Of a stretch of DNA of 64,000 nucleotides, positions 10,140 to 21,134 are shown one piece after another. The translations under genes and the position numbers were made by a program. The DNA is taken from assembly GCA_015143295.1 (NCBI GenBank), contig CM026574.1, positions 13,208,938 through 13,272,937 on the forward strand, written 5' to 3'. Source of the stretch: Tetracentron sinense. Its lineage: Eukaryota > Streptophyta > Magnoliopsida > Trochodendrales > Trochodendraceae. The notes below the pieces were generated by a model. It had not been told where the DNA came from, did not search any database, and worked only from the letters and a program-made list of their open reading frames with translations. Position 1 is the first letter of the stretch; the number at the start of each line of letters is the position of its first letter.

Positions 10140-11190
10140 TTTTGATTTAGATCTTAACCCGTAAGGATAAAGCATCTAACCTTGGTTTTTAAAAATAAAT
10201 TAACATGTCCCCCCTTTTAACTCCCTTTAACTTGAGATAAGATAACACTAACCCTTAGCGTTGAAACATCTAACCTTGGTTTTAAAAGAAAAAATTAAAG
10301 TGTTCCCTTTAAACTCCCTTTAACCATGGACAAGATTCATTAACCCTTAGGGTTAGAGCATCTAACCATGATTTTTAGGAAAAAAAAAACGTAGAAAAAA
10401 TTAATGTGTCCCTTTGTAACTCCATTGAACTATGGTTAAGATTCACTCACCCTTAGGTTTAAAACATCTGACTTTGGTTTGTAGAAAAAAACTTAATTTT
10501 AACTTGTCTTTTAACTCCTTTTAACCGCGGTTAAGGTTTACTAAAAAAATTAAGAATTTAATTTGTCTCCTTTTAACTCCCTTTAATGGTGGTTAATATC
10601 AATTAATGCTTAGGGTTAAGCATCATGGTCCTTGTTATTTCCAAAAAAATTAACACGTCCCTTCCATAAGGATTAGTGAACCCTAACCACAATTAAAGTG
10701 AGTTAAACGATAGGTTAAATTGGTTTTCTAAAAATAAGGTTAACCCTAAGGGTTAGTTGATCTTAACCACAATTAAAGGGAGCTAAAAGGGGACACCTTA
10801 AATTTTATTTATTTTTTCTAAAAACCAAATTTAGATGTTTTAACCCTAAGGGTGAGTGAATCTTAACCACAATTAAAGGGAGTTACAAAGGGACACGTTA
10901 ATTTTCTTCAAAAAACTTTCTAAAAATCTAGGTTAGATGCTTTTACTCTAAAGGTTAAGAATTCTAAACCACAGTTAAAGGGAATACAAAGGGGCATGTT
11001 AATTTTTTTTATTTTAAAACCAAGGTTAGTTGCATTAACTCTAAGGGTTAGTGTCATCTTAACCTAAGTTAAAGGGCGTTAAATGGGGACATGTTAGTAT
11101 TTTTTTTAAAGCAGGGTCAGATACTTTATCCTTAAGGGTGTGAATCTTGTGTGAATCTTAATCACAAGGGTTAAAACTTATTACCCATAG
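10140..11190. repeat. About 100 bp repeats arranged head-to-head inside the foldback element
   Basis: The left half holds five or six direct units (TAACCCTTAGGGTTA..CATCTAACC.TGGTTTT..TAACTCCCTTTAACCATGGTTAAGATTC). The right half holds the same units inverted, with the turn near 10650. Perfect palindromes TAACCCTTAGGGTTA (10341-10355) and TAACCCTAAGGGTTA (10741-10755) mark the units. Confidence 0.8.
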
Positions 11191-11261
11191 TTCAAGGGTA
11201 TAAAAGCTTTGTGAGGTTATGAAATTTTATAAGGGCATAATAGTTATTTTCCTAACAATAT

Positions 11262-12174
11262 TGAAGGGGAAAATTCCCATACTCACCATGTGTCAATAGC
11301 TGCAACAATCTTTGGTTTCCTGGTACAAGGAAGATAGCAAAACTATACCTATAAATGAAACTAAGGGGGCGGGTGTGCATCATTAAATAAGCTCTAATGA
11401 TAAAGTCAGTATAAGGCATAAATATATGAGCATGATAGTGTTGAGATACTTATTGTGAGGTTATTGATCATATGCCTTGAGGACGTTCTCTGGTGTTGTG
11501 CTCTGGAGGATGAGCGATGGAGACATAGAGAACGTAGCTCAGGAGACACAAAGGACGTAGCTCAGATGGCACAAAGGACGGAACAAAGGACGAAGCTCGG
11601 ATGGCACAAAGGATGTAGCTTTCGGACAACGTTTAGACAATGAGCTCAGACAAGGCTCAGACAACGTACTCCGACAATGCTCAGACAACAGGCACGTTGT
11701 GACTAGAACAATGGGTACATTGTGAACTAGACAACGGGCACGACAGTGGAGGATGTAGCTCGGACAACGCAACTCGGACAACGTAGCTCTCGGACAACGC
11801 AGCTCGGACAACGTAGCTCAGGTATAGTTGATAGCGTCAGGCACAAGTTCAATTATGAGTGTACTCAGCAAATGATCAATTGCGAGGTCATGCAAGTAGA
11901 AGTGTGACCTCTCAGTTCTCCTCATTCTTCTTTTCTCTTTTCTTATTTTCTCTCTTACCTTCCGCGTCATCCTGTTTTCTCTGGTGATTCTTGCCTATTT
12001 ATAGGCATTTGGAGTCATCATGACTTGTGTAGTCATGATGAGGTCACCTGTCAGATAACACTCAAAAGAGACAGCGCATTGCCCAAGTGGGCTTATGTCG
12101 ACTAAATTGTTAGAATTTGTTAGAGTGGGAATTTTCCATTTTACCCATTCTTTTTACAAATTTTTCCCATAACA
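11262..12174 (-). repeat. 3' LTR of the non-autonomous element
   Basis: 913 bp, aligned to 13240-14149. It contains many short direct repeats of (G)GACAACG(T/C)AGCTC between about 11540 and 11820. Confidence 0.85.
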
Positions 12175-13239
12175 ATTAGCCCCTTTATGATGCTTTGAAT
12201 GCAGTTCGAAGTATCATAAATCACTCTAAACATAAGGTGAAAAATACCTTAGTCTGTAGGTGCTGATTGTGCTCTGCTCTCCATTCTCTTTTGGTGTATA
12301 TGCTCCATTGTCACTAATACGTTATGCTATCACATGGAGACTGATGTTGTGGAGGCAGGGCTCACCGAGGAGTTAGAGCGAATCATTGACAACGAGGCTA
12401 AGCTTACGAACAACAAAGACGAACTTCCATTAACGAGGACGAGCTTGTGCCAGCGAAGACGAGCTTATGTCAGCCCCTACTCAGATCAGAGTAGCTGCTT
12501 CTCATGCATAGTGCCTCAGAGCATGTTTAGAGAACACAGGAATGTACATGTATCACAACACCATGAAAAATGAAGTCATTAGGTACTTCGAGCACGAGAA
12601 GGTGCATGAACACATGAAGATGCATGAGCACAGGGATTCACTAGATAAACACATGGATGAGTTTGCAGTAAACACCATCATAAATATAGGCAAATGTTAT
12701 CTCACGCGAATGACTCGTAATGGGGCATCATGACACCATGCTCAGATGGCATTGCATGAGGATAAGTCAATTGGTCACTTAACGGACAATGCATCTGAGT
12801 GAATCATGCTTAGATATGTGTTGAACCATGTGGTAAGACATCTCGCTCGAATGACATGTCATTAATAAGCTATAAGTGTCCCATCATCGTATTCAGACAT
12901 ATTAGATAAGACATCATTTGACATTGCATTCACGATTTTTTTACTTGAAATGGCACCGGTCGCTTCTCTTGATTATGCACTTGACAATTCATTTGATACG
13001 TTGATCATTCACTAATAAGTCACTAAATAATTCACTTGAGATTGAGAATTCACTAGAGCATCCACTGAACAGTTTATTTGATAAAGCATTTGAGAATGTA
13101 CTCGATAATTACCTCTTGGTTGTTGCTGTGCAGTGAAAGCCCTATTCAGGTGTAGAAGATGCTCGTCATTTGCGATTATCTAAGCCCCTTTGTCTCGTTC
13201 CCACAAATAGGGGTTTGTTTCCTACAGAAGGCGCCATTT

Positions 13240-14149
13240 TGATGGGGAAAATTCTCATACTCGCCACGCATCAGTAGCTGAAACAATCTTTGGTTTCCTG
13301 GTAGAAGGAAGATAGCAAAACTCCACCTGTAAATGAAACTAAGGGGGCGGGTGTGCACCCTGAAATAAGCTCCGATGGTAAAGTCAGTATAAGGCATAAG
13401 TAAATGAGCATGATAGTGTAGAGAAACTTACCGTGAGGTCATTGAGCATATGCACTTGAGGACGAGCTTTGGTGTTATGCTCTGGAGGATGAGCGATGGA
13501 GACGTAGAGGACGTAGCTCAGGAGACACAAAGGACGTAGCTTGGATGGTTGAAAGGACGGCACAAAGGACGTAGCTCTCAGACAACGTTCAGACAACGGA
13601 CTCGGACAAGGCTTAGACAATGTTCAGACAACGTGCTCAGACAACGGGCTCAGACAATGCTCAGACAACGGGCACGTTCTGACTAAAACAACGGGTGCAT
13701 TGTGAACTAGACAACGGGCTCAACAGTGGAGGATGTAGCTCAGACAACACAGCTCGGACAACGCAGCTCGGACAACCGGACAATGCAGCTTTGGTACAGT
13801 TGACAGCGTCAAACATGAGTTCAAGTATGAGTGTACTCAGCCGATGATCAATTACGAGGTCGTGCAAGTAGCAGTGTGACCTCTCAGTTCTCCTCATTCT
13901 TCTTCTTTTCTCTTTGCTTATTTTCTCTCTTGCCTTCCGCACCATCCTATTTTCTCTAGTGATTCTTACTTATTTATAGGCATTTGGAGTCATCATGACT
14001 TGTGTAGTCATGATGAGATCACCTGTCAGATAAAACTCAAAAGAGCCAACACATTGCCCAAGTGGGCTTATGTCGTCTAAATTGTTAGAATTTGTTAGAG
14101 TGAGAAATTCTCATTTTACCCCTTCTTTTTACGAATTTTTTCCATTACA
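13240..14149 (-). repeat. 5' LTR of the non-autonomous element
   Basis: 910 bp, aligned to 11262-12174 with visible substitutions and indels, so the insertion is not recent. It is followed on the minus strand by the primer-site-like AAATGGCGCC. Confidence 0.85.
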
Positions 14150-14717
14150 AATATCAAACGGAAGCTTAACGAAACTGTAACGACCCTGAAATCCTACAAG
14201 GCTAAATAGGACTTTGGAATCGTCACATAACTTAAACCTGCTTAAAATCTATGCATATAAGGCATACTACACGAGTCCCCAAAAATAAGAGTAATAAAAT
14301 TTATATATATGTAAATTCAAACCATCCTGCTCAAGTCTATAGCCAACATATACAATCCATTATAAACAAAATAGTCTGATACACAACTATAAAGAAGTCT
14401 AATAAGCAACATCATCTAAAGGTGTATTACAATCCTCTTATCTAAAACAAAACAACTCAGAAAGTAAACTATGATCTACTAGCATGGATAACTCTCAAAA
14501 TCTTTGGCTGCCTCCTCTGGAAGCTCACCACTTCTCCTTCTTCAAAGTACTCCTCTTCCACCCAAGGATTTACTGCCTGAATTAGCTAAACCTGTACGAT
14601 AATAACAGGTTAACTGAGCATTGAATACTTAACGGATATCCAGTCTAACTAACAATAGTAATAACTCATGCTTATAACTAATATCAAATTTATAAGACAA
14701 TTAAAAAATCAATATAA

Positions 14718-15220
14718 CATGTTCATATGACGTTTGCATAATCCATGACAGGTTCATATAACATAATCAATAACTGGTTCATATGACATTTGCATAGTCC
14801 ATGACAGGTTCATATAGCATAATCAATAATAGGTTCACATAGCGTAATCAATGACAGGTTCATATGACATTTGCATAATTAGAGTGCGGAAAAGATGGGA
14901 GCATATCATGACGTGTTTCATTACCCTTATAATTCCATGTTCATGATTCAGTAATTGTAATTCAGTTCCAATGTCCGATAGCACATGATATGATCTACAA
15001 TGCATGATAAGATCAGTATTCATAATTCAATATTCTTATCCGACAACGCATAATAAGATCACTGTTCATAATTCAATATTCTTATCTGACAATGTATGAT
15101 AAGATCGACAACGCATGATAAGATCAGTGTTCATAATTCAATATTCTTATCCGGCAATGCATGATAAGATCGGCAATGCATGAGAAGTTCTGATAACGCA
15201 TGATAAGATTAGTGTTCACA
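14718..15220 (-). repeat. Minisatellites inside the solo LTR
   Basis: Two blocks: GGTTCATAT(G/A)(A/G)CAT.(A/T)(T/A)CA units at about 14718-14885, and GCATGATAAGATC..GTTCATAATTCAATATTC units at about 14985-15220. They sit where the homologous LTR at 47716 carries its own unrelated 54 bp repeat. Confidence 0.75.
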
Positions 15221-16793
15221 TCATCATCTTGACTCTCGTACTTGTGAGAATCTTAGACTTAGGAGACAACATGCTTATGAAATACTTATGCTTATGAGTC
15301 TTTAAGCAGCTTATTCAGATCATGCACTTATTCAGATCCCTCATTGAGCTTATCCAGTCTATCAAGCGTATCCAATGCTTATGCTTGTGGTCAACATGTG
15401 TGACTTCTGAAGCTCTTATCTTAGCATACACGTGAGTTTGTACATAAGTATCGCAATTAACATTCAAATTGGTCAACGCTTAGATTTTGATCTCCCACCA
15501 TGGAAACTCCACTATACTGTCCCATACCATATAGTTAGAGAATTTCCGGTTTGGAAGACCTTCCTCTAAACTTTGTCCAACCCGAATATCAATCACTATA
15601 CGATATAGATAGGCAATTTAACATTTGGGATTAATATTCGAACTCGGTCATCGCCTAAATTTCAGTCTTCTGTCGAGAAACTCCGCTAGGTTACATCTCT
15701 CTAGTTAGAGAATTCCCGACCTGGAGGACTTCCTCTAGACTTTGGCCTATCCAAATATTGATCACCGTACAAGTATAAATAGGGCATAATTTAACATGCG
15801 AGAGTTTAGGGCATAATTTACATAGTCATAGCAAAACAATACCTTATCATGATTTCACAATTTTCTTAACCAACTTAATAAATAGTAAACTTCATCTCAT
15901 TCCCTTCATTCATAAAACATCATAATAGTAGAATCATACTTAATAGAATTTGCAACCCCAAGTAAAACCCCCTCGTTATATAAATAGAACATAATTTAGC
16001 ATGATAAACTATAATATCCCCTTAGCTTAGTTTCTCAATTCTCAATAACATCATATTTAACATTGAAAACACTCCCAAGCATTTCAACAAACACCTTATG
16101 TGTATTTGTTATGAGTACGTTGCCCTTTCCCAGTTTTCCATTATACAATAGCTATTTACATAATCCATGAGTATCCAATTCAAGCTCAACCCCACTCCAT
16201 GCATCTATAATTCATCAATTTACAATTTTAGCCAATTCACTAATATTTCCATACATCCATAACCCATAAAACATAACCCATAACCCAATTAAGCTTCTAA
16301 CATACAAATACATCTATATCCTTACTTAAACATGCAATGTTCCATACAAATTCATCGTTTATCATACTTAATCAATAAACATACTAATATAAGGATTAGA
16401 TTAGGAGAGATATCGACCATTCATACATAATGGAGCTTGTAGCACATGAAAAACCCTCATTACAAGAGTAAAATCCTCCATTCATGCTTATTACTTACTC
16501 ATCTTTGCATAATCAATTAATATCCTTGATAATCCATAAAAATTATTATTTAAAATATGCAAAAAATTTACTAAGGTTAGATTAGAAAGGATATCGACCT
16601 TAGGGATCCTTCCCTTGGATCCAAATCGCTCCCGAGATGCTTTGGGGAAGATCTCCAAGCTAATCGTCTTCTTCTCTAAGAAAAACTCTTCTTCTCCAAG
16701 ATAAAACCCTCTTAGACCCTAGGTTTTTACTCTCCTTTTGTTAAATTAGGTTAGAAATGGGTACAATACCCTACAACCTCGAAATAAGGTCCC

Positions 16794-17004
16794 TATTTAT
16801 AGCCTCAAGGGTTAAAAACCCAAAAAAAAAGCTTTTTAAACAAAATCTGGGTCCGCGTGCGATCGATTGCACCTTTGGTGCGATTTATCGCACTTAGACC
16901 TGAAAGACAATCAAAAGAACTCACCTGAATGCGATCGATCGTAGGAATTTGTAATACATCGTACTATTTTGCGATCGATCGCACCTTATTTGCGATAGAT
17001 CGCA
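16794..17004 (-). promoter_or_regulatory. LTR promoter: TATA box with upstream GCGATCGATCGC palindromes
   Basis: On the minus strand TATAAATA occupies 16801-16794. Upstream of it, at 16859-17004, are five or six variants of TGCGATCGATCGCA; 16970-16983 is a perfect palindrome, while 16991-17004 and 16878-16893 are near-perfect. There is no coding content. Confidence 0.6.
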
Positions 17005-17644
17005 GCCCTCATCTGATTTTGGCTGATTTTTACTCCGCTTTAATATTTTGACCATAACGTTTGATTCGCTTATCAGGTTTTGACGATTCAACTTACACTG
17101 GATTTTTATTTCAAAGGGGAACAACTTTTATGTTTTATGAAACTCCTAATTCTGAGTTTTAAATGGTCTAAATGGGCCCACAAGTGGACTGGTCTGCAAT
17201 TTCAACAGCTAAAACATCGGAAAACTCACTTTTGATTTAGCTTAGACTCAAAATCTAGAAAAAAATTAAACATGAACTTCGGAGAAGATTCCAATAAATT
17301 TCTAATGGTTCAAGAATCACTTAATTCCGATAAATGGTGACAAAACTAAAGCTTCCTAAAGTTCAGGGTGCGTTAAGGCCTCCCTCTCTTTACAAATTTG
17401 ATTAAGCCTAGATCACACCACACTAATTAGATATAAATACACACGCATTAAAACATGATAAAAGACTAAAATACCCATAATACTTGTATAAAAAGCATGA
17501 AAAAGATTCAGGTCTCTACATCAACTTAGGCTTTAGGTTGTTTGTCTAATGGTTGCAAAACCATGAGATAACTTGCAAAACTGTTACTCATAACAATGTA
17601 TTTGAAAAGCTGGTACAGCACAAAGCTGATATGTAATAACCCCT

Positions 17645-17965
17645 ATTTTTTTCAATGCATCTCAACTTTCGGTTAACTGGGTTAGTACTGCTCTAAAGCT
17701 CAGTGGGTTAATGCATAACATTTGAAGCTTGGTGAATGGTGGTGACGCACCTTTCGAGATCGATCCTGGAACTTCTCTCCTACTGAGGGCATACACTACC
17801 ACTGGGCTAGTCCCCACCACTTATTTTCTTTAATTTATACTGGTGTGCCTCAAATTTTAGTTCAGATTCTTTGAATAATAGTGGCGGGTTTAGGTTCCTT
17901 GCTATGAAAATTTATATTCCCTACCCCTTCTGATGCAATGCAAATGCTATGGCTGGTACTCTATC
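17645..17965. repeat. Duplicated block, copy 1, right part
   Basis: Same orientation match to 47401-47715: CATCTCAACTTT.GGTTAACTGG, CACTACCACTGGGCTAG, TTTATACTGGTGTGCCTCAA and CTATGAAAATTTATATTC.CTACC. The match stops at GGTACTCTAT, where the second copy is interrupted by a gypsy LTR. Confidence 0.8.
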
Positions 17966-18345
17966 GATTGGGCCATGCCCAATCCATCATCCTCATGGGA
18001 AGGGACGCAATGGTTGAGAAGGGCACCATTATAAATGTGACAAGAGGAGGGCCAATGGTATACACATGATAGCATGGGTGGGGTGGGACTCTCATTTGTC
18101 TTCTTTTGTTTTAAGGTGTGAGTGAGTGATTATTGAGTCCAACGATTACAATTTACAAGGGATCTAATTTTCTTCAAGTTCTACTTCTGAATCGGTTAAA
18201 ACTAGGCTCGACCATTCAGGTTCAAGAGTGTGGGTGCATCACGGTCGGCTTCAAAAGTTTATCTTACCTAGATATTCGTCCAAAATGGTATGGACCAATT
18301 GTATTATTGGAGTTGTAAGGCCACATCTAGTAAGGGATGATCTTA
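17966..18345. other. Intergenic, no gene recognised
   Basis: No supported protein, repeat or RNA. Confidence 0.5.
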
Positions 18346-18685
18346 GTGTGTGTTTGGATTTATGGAAATGATGAACAAAATTGTCAATTCCATCACACAA
18401 TTTCAATTAGGAAGTAATTAGAATTCTCTAATTCCATATAGAATTTGAGAAATGATTTGAAAGGCAAATCTGTGAAATTGAATTCCATAGTAAAAGGATC
18501 GTATTTGACAAATGCTGTAAAATTTAAAAACAAAAGAGAAGTCCGGTGGTTACATTTCTCCATGAATTTAAGAGTGCATCCAAAAGATAGAATTATGAAT
18601 TCCGTGAAATTTAATTCAGTGGGTTTTAATTCCATGGAATTCAATTCTTTGGCTCAATTCCAATTCCATAAATCCAAGCCGACCC
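18346..18685. mobile_element. MITE with GTTTGGATTTATGGA inverted ends
   Basis: The left end GTTTGGATTTATGGA mirrors the right end TCCATAAATCCAAGC, with further AATTCCAT/ATGGAATT motifs inside and no coding capacity. The flanks are TTA (18343-18345) and TTG (18686-18688), a possible decayed 3 bp TTA duplication. The exact ends are uncertain by a few bases. Confidence 0.65.
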
Positions 18686-18720
18686 TTGTTTTTATACTTT
18701 TCTTCTTGACTGGTATTTAA

Positions 18721-18963
18721 GGGTGTGTTCGTTTGGGGAGAAAGTGTTGGAAAGGAATAGAAAAGTGTGTTTTCTCGCATATTTTTTGTGTTTGGTTTGC
18801 AAGAAACATACTTTCATTTCCTTGCATTTTCTCAATAATGACCATCTTTCTCCCAAAAGCTTCATCCATCTTTTGATGGTTATTTTGCGAGAAAATTTAA
18901 GTTTTGCTTTTTTTCCTTTCTTTTCTTTTCTTACACCGATTTTCTCGCCAAACGAATGCACCC
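18721..18963. mobile_element. Tourist-like MITE (TSD TAA)
   Basis: 243 bp with terminal inverted repeats of about 26 bp: GGGTG(T/C)(G/A)TTCGTTTGG(G/C)GAGAAA at the left, mirrored at the right by TTTTCTCGCCAAACGAATG. A TAA target duplication lies at 18718-18720 and 18964-18966, as expected for PIF/Harbinger (Tourist) MITEs. The imperfect inner sequence is also partly self-complementary. Confidence 0.85.
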
Positions 18964-18966
18964 TAA

Positions 18967-19363
18967 AGGTTCAGATAATGAGAGAAGAAATTCTTACTGC
19001 CATCTAGATTTTATAGGTTAAAGAAAGAAGAAAAAAAAAATCTTCCAACAAGGCATGTTGATGGGAATCCAATAATTGGACATCTGTTTCCATCATTCCA
19101 CGGATCTTCTTAAGATCGAAGCATGATGATGACTTACCAACAGGAGAGAATCACGGTGTCAGAAGGATGACTCAACTTCATTTGATAAAAATAGGGTGGC
19201 GCTACAGGCACCCACACATTTAATTGTGTACACCACTCTTAAGAAATCACCAAGTTAGATGCCATAAACAAGTTAAAAGAAAAAAAAAAGCCCCTTCTTC
19301 TACTGTCTAACCTGACAAACGTTGCAAACCACCCTAAAAAAATGCCCATCCATCCCATGCTAG
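18967..19363. other. Intergenic, no gene recognised
   Basis: No supported feature. The last five bases (GCTAG) form one side of the copia target duplication. Confidence 0.5.
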
Positions 19364-19663
19364 TGTTGGCTTCACACTATAGCCACAAGAAGATTTGAAG
19401 AGCAATAGGGCTGGTTTAGAGGTTGAAAGAGGAGTTTTTCCAATGGGGGCAGCAGCAGATTTTGAGCCAAAAAAACAGGGGAAAACAGTGTTCGTAGCCA
19501 CCCCTTTTTGTATTCTGTTTTTTTTTTTTTCATCTCTAAGATTAGAACATTCCAGCCCATTACAAAGAAACCTAGGGCATATCTAAGCCCTACACTTGGC
19601 ATCATCCTACAAAAGGTAAAAACCCTAATCAACAAAAAGGTAAAAGGCATTAGTATTTTAACA
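19364..19663 (-). repeat. 3' LTR of the copia element
   Basis: 300 bp; the purine tract at 19664-19673 precedes it on the minus strand. Confidence 0.95.
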
Positions 19664-19670
19664 CTCCCCC

Positions 19671-21134
19671 TTAATGCCTTGTTGTTTGAACACCCAACAT
19701 TTCTCTAAAATATTGAAACTTATCTTTAGGAAGTGCCTTCGTGAAGATATCCGCCACTTGGTCATCAGTTTTGCAATACTTGAGTTGAATCTCATCATCT
19801 TCCACTGCCTCTCTTATGAAATGATGCTTGATGGCAATATGCTTAGTGCGGCTATGGTAGACATGATTCTTTGACATTGCAATTGCGGATTTGTTGTCAC
19901 AAAAGAGAGGAGTTGCTTCTCCTTGTTTCACACCAATATCATCTAAAACTCTTCGGAGCCATATTGCTTGAGAAGTTGCCAATGATGCTGAAACATACTC
20001 AGCCTCAGCAGATGATTGAGCCATTGTTTGTTGCTTCTTGGATGCCCATGAGAATATGCCCGAACCAAGGGAAAATGCATACCCGAAAGTACTTCTCATA
20101 TCATCAACACATCCAGCCCAATCACTATCACAAAATCCAAGTAACTTTACATCAACACTTCTTTCATACATAATTCCAAATTCAAGCGTACCTTGGATAT
20201 ATCTCAACACTCTCTTGGCTGCTCCAAAGTGTATTTGGCTTGGCTTGTGCATGAACCGAGATAACAAACAAGTAGCAAACATAGTATCCGGTCTTGTAGC
20301 TGTCAAGTACAACAAGCTTCCAACCAAGCTTCGATAGAGAGATGCATCAACTTCTTTACTTTCATCTTCTTTTAATAGTTTTTCATTTGTAACTAAGGGT
20401 GTAGTTACCGGTTTACAATTTTTCATTCTAAATTTTTCAAGGAGAGTTTTTGCATACTTCTTTTGACAAATAAAAACACCATCTTCTTGTTGGTAAACTT
20501 CAATGCCCAAGAAGTAATGCAAGAGGCCCAAATCACTCATTTCATATTTTTTCATCATCTCCTTTTTAAATTCTTCAATCATTTTCCCATCACTACCGGC
20601 AAACACCAAATCATCAACATAAAGAGAAACAATAAGAATATCATTTTTACCTTGAGTTTTGATGTATAAGGTTGGCTCGTTCTTGCTTCTTTGAAAACCT
20701 CTTTCATGGAAGTAAGCATCAATCTCACTATACCATGCTCGTGGTGCTTGTTTTAGGCCATACAAAGCTTTTCTCAACTTGTACACTTTTTCTTCTTCAC
20801 TCTTTATGACAAAGCCTTGAGGTTGATCTACATAAACCTCTTCATTCAAAACACCATTCAAGAAGGCAGACTTTACATCTAGTTGGTACAAGAACCAACC
20901 TTTTTGTGCCGCCAATGCAATAAGAGCTCTAATAGTATCAAGCCGAGCCACCGGTGCAAAGGTCTCATGAAAATCAATTCCAGGTTGTTGAGAATACCCT
21001 TTACCCACAAGTCTTGCTTTTTTCTTTTGAATAGAACCATCCGGGTTGAGTTTTGTTTTGAAAATCCATTTCACACCAATAACTTCTTTATCTTTTTGGC
21101 CTCTCCACCAATTCCCAAGTATTGTTTTTCTCAA
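19671..21134 (-). CDS. Copia reverse transcriptase-RNase H part of the polyprotein
   Basis: This continues the polyprotein in the next frame. It has the RVT_2 start (VIGVKWIFKTKLNPDG), ARLVGKGYSQ, LDVKSAFLNG, YGLKQAPRAWY and the catalytic SLYVDDLVFAG. RNase H has DSDWAG, SSAEAEY and the KHIAIKHHFIRE tail. It ends normally just before the purine tract. No internal stops are seen. The 46 bp overlap with the upstream frame places the break at the A run; copia elements normally use a single frame, so this is most simply a one-base insertion or a sequencing error. Confidence 0.93.
   Translation of the reverse strand: MRKTILGNWWRGQKDKEVIGVKWIFKTKLNPDGSIQKKKARLVGKGYSQQPGIDFHETFAPVARLDTIRALIALAAQKGWFLYQLDVKSAFLNGVLNEEVYVDQPQGFVIKSEEEKVYKLRKALYGLKQAPRAWYSEIDAYFHERGFQRSKNEPTLYIKTQGKNDILIVSLYVDDLVFAGSDGKMIEEFKKEMMKKYEMSDLGLLHYFLGIEVYQQEDGVFICQKKYAKTLLEKFRMKNCKPVTTPLVTNEKLLKEDESKEVDASLYRSLVGSLLYLTATRPDTMFATCLLSRFMHKPSQIHFGAAKRVLRYIQGTLEFGIMYERSVDVKLLGFCDSDWAGCVDDMRSTFGYAFSLGSGIFSWASKKQQTMAQSSAEAEYVSASLATSQAIWLRRVLDDIGVKQGEATPLFCDNKSAIAMSKNHVYHSRTKHIAIKHHFIREAVEDDEIQLKYCKTDDQVADIFTKALPKDKFQYFREMLGVQTTRH

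Larger units (their letters stand above)
11262..14149 (-). mobile_element. Non-autonomous LTR retrotransposon (TSD AATAT)
   Basis: Two direct repeats of about 910 bp (11262-12174 and 13240-14149) begin with TGA(A/T)GGGGAAAATTC and end in CCCATAACA/TCCATTACA. They enclose only 1,065 bp without a recognisable protein. A perfect 5 bp target duplication AATAT lies at 11257-11261 and 14150-14154. On the minus strand an AAATGGCGCC primer-site-like sequence follows the 5' LTR (13228-13239), and a purine tract ATAAAGGGGCTAA precedes the 3' LTR (12175-12190), which fixes the orientation. TGGCGCC is typical of Tat/Athila-type gypsy primer sites, so a Tat-related autonomous partner is plausible. The TSD matches the interrupted foldback arm. 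Confidence 0.85.
14176..17520 (-). mobile_element. Solo LTR of a Ty3/gypsy element, 3.3 kb
   Basis: On the minus strand it runs from TGTAGAGACCTGAATC (17520) to TTTCAGGGTCGTTACA (14176) with no internal domain or second LTR. It interrupts the right arm of the foldback element. Flanks are GAAAC and TCAAC, a decayed 5 bp target duplication (3 of 5 match). It has a TATA box, a palindrome cluster just upstream of it and local minisatellites. It is homologous to 6064-7467 and more distantly to 47716-50806. LTR-LTR recombination is the usual origin of such solo copies. Confidence 0.8.
9926..17630. mobile_element. Foldback (long inverted-repeat) DNA element, split by two LTR insertions
   Basis: The left arm (about 9926-10650) reads as the reverse complement of the right arm, which is broken into 10655-11261, 14155-14175 and 17521-17630. 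Matching landmarks include GAGTAACAGTTTTGCAA (left) against TTGCAAAACTGTTACTC (right), GTTTCGTTAAGCTTCCG against CGGAAGCTTAACGAAAC, and GACTATTATGCCCTTATAA against TTATAAGGGCATAATAG. Without the two inserted LTR elements it is about 1.45 kb. No transposase is visible. Terminal sequences are GC-poor with G-rich ends; the TSD is unresolved because both flanks are T-rich. MULE-like or Foldback-like origin is inference. Confidence 0.75.

Noticed and set aside
10341..10755. Interstitial telomere array suggested by CCCTAAGGG and TTAGGG motifs
   Set aside because: The motifs are isolated palindromes spaced about 100 bp apart within the foldback units; there is no tandem TTTAGGG run.
12334..12733. 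Open frames of 79 and 63 codons inside the small LTR element
   Set aside because: Too short, overlapping in different frames, with low-complexity repeats of HEHMKMHEH type; no gag or pol similarity.
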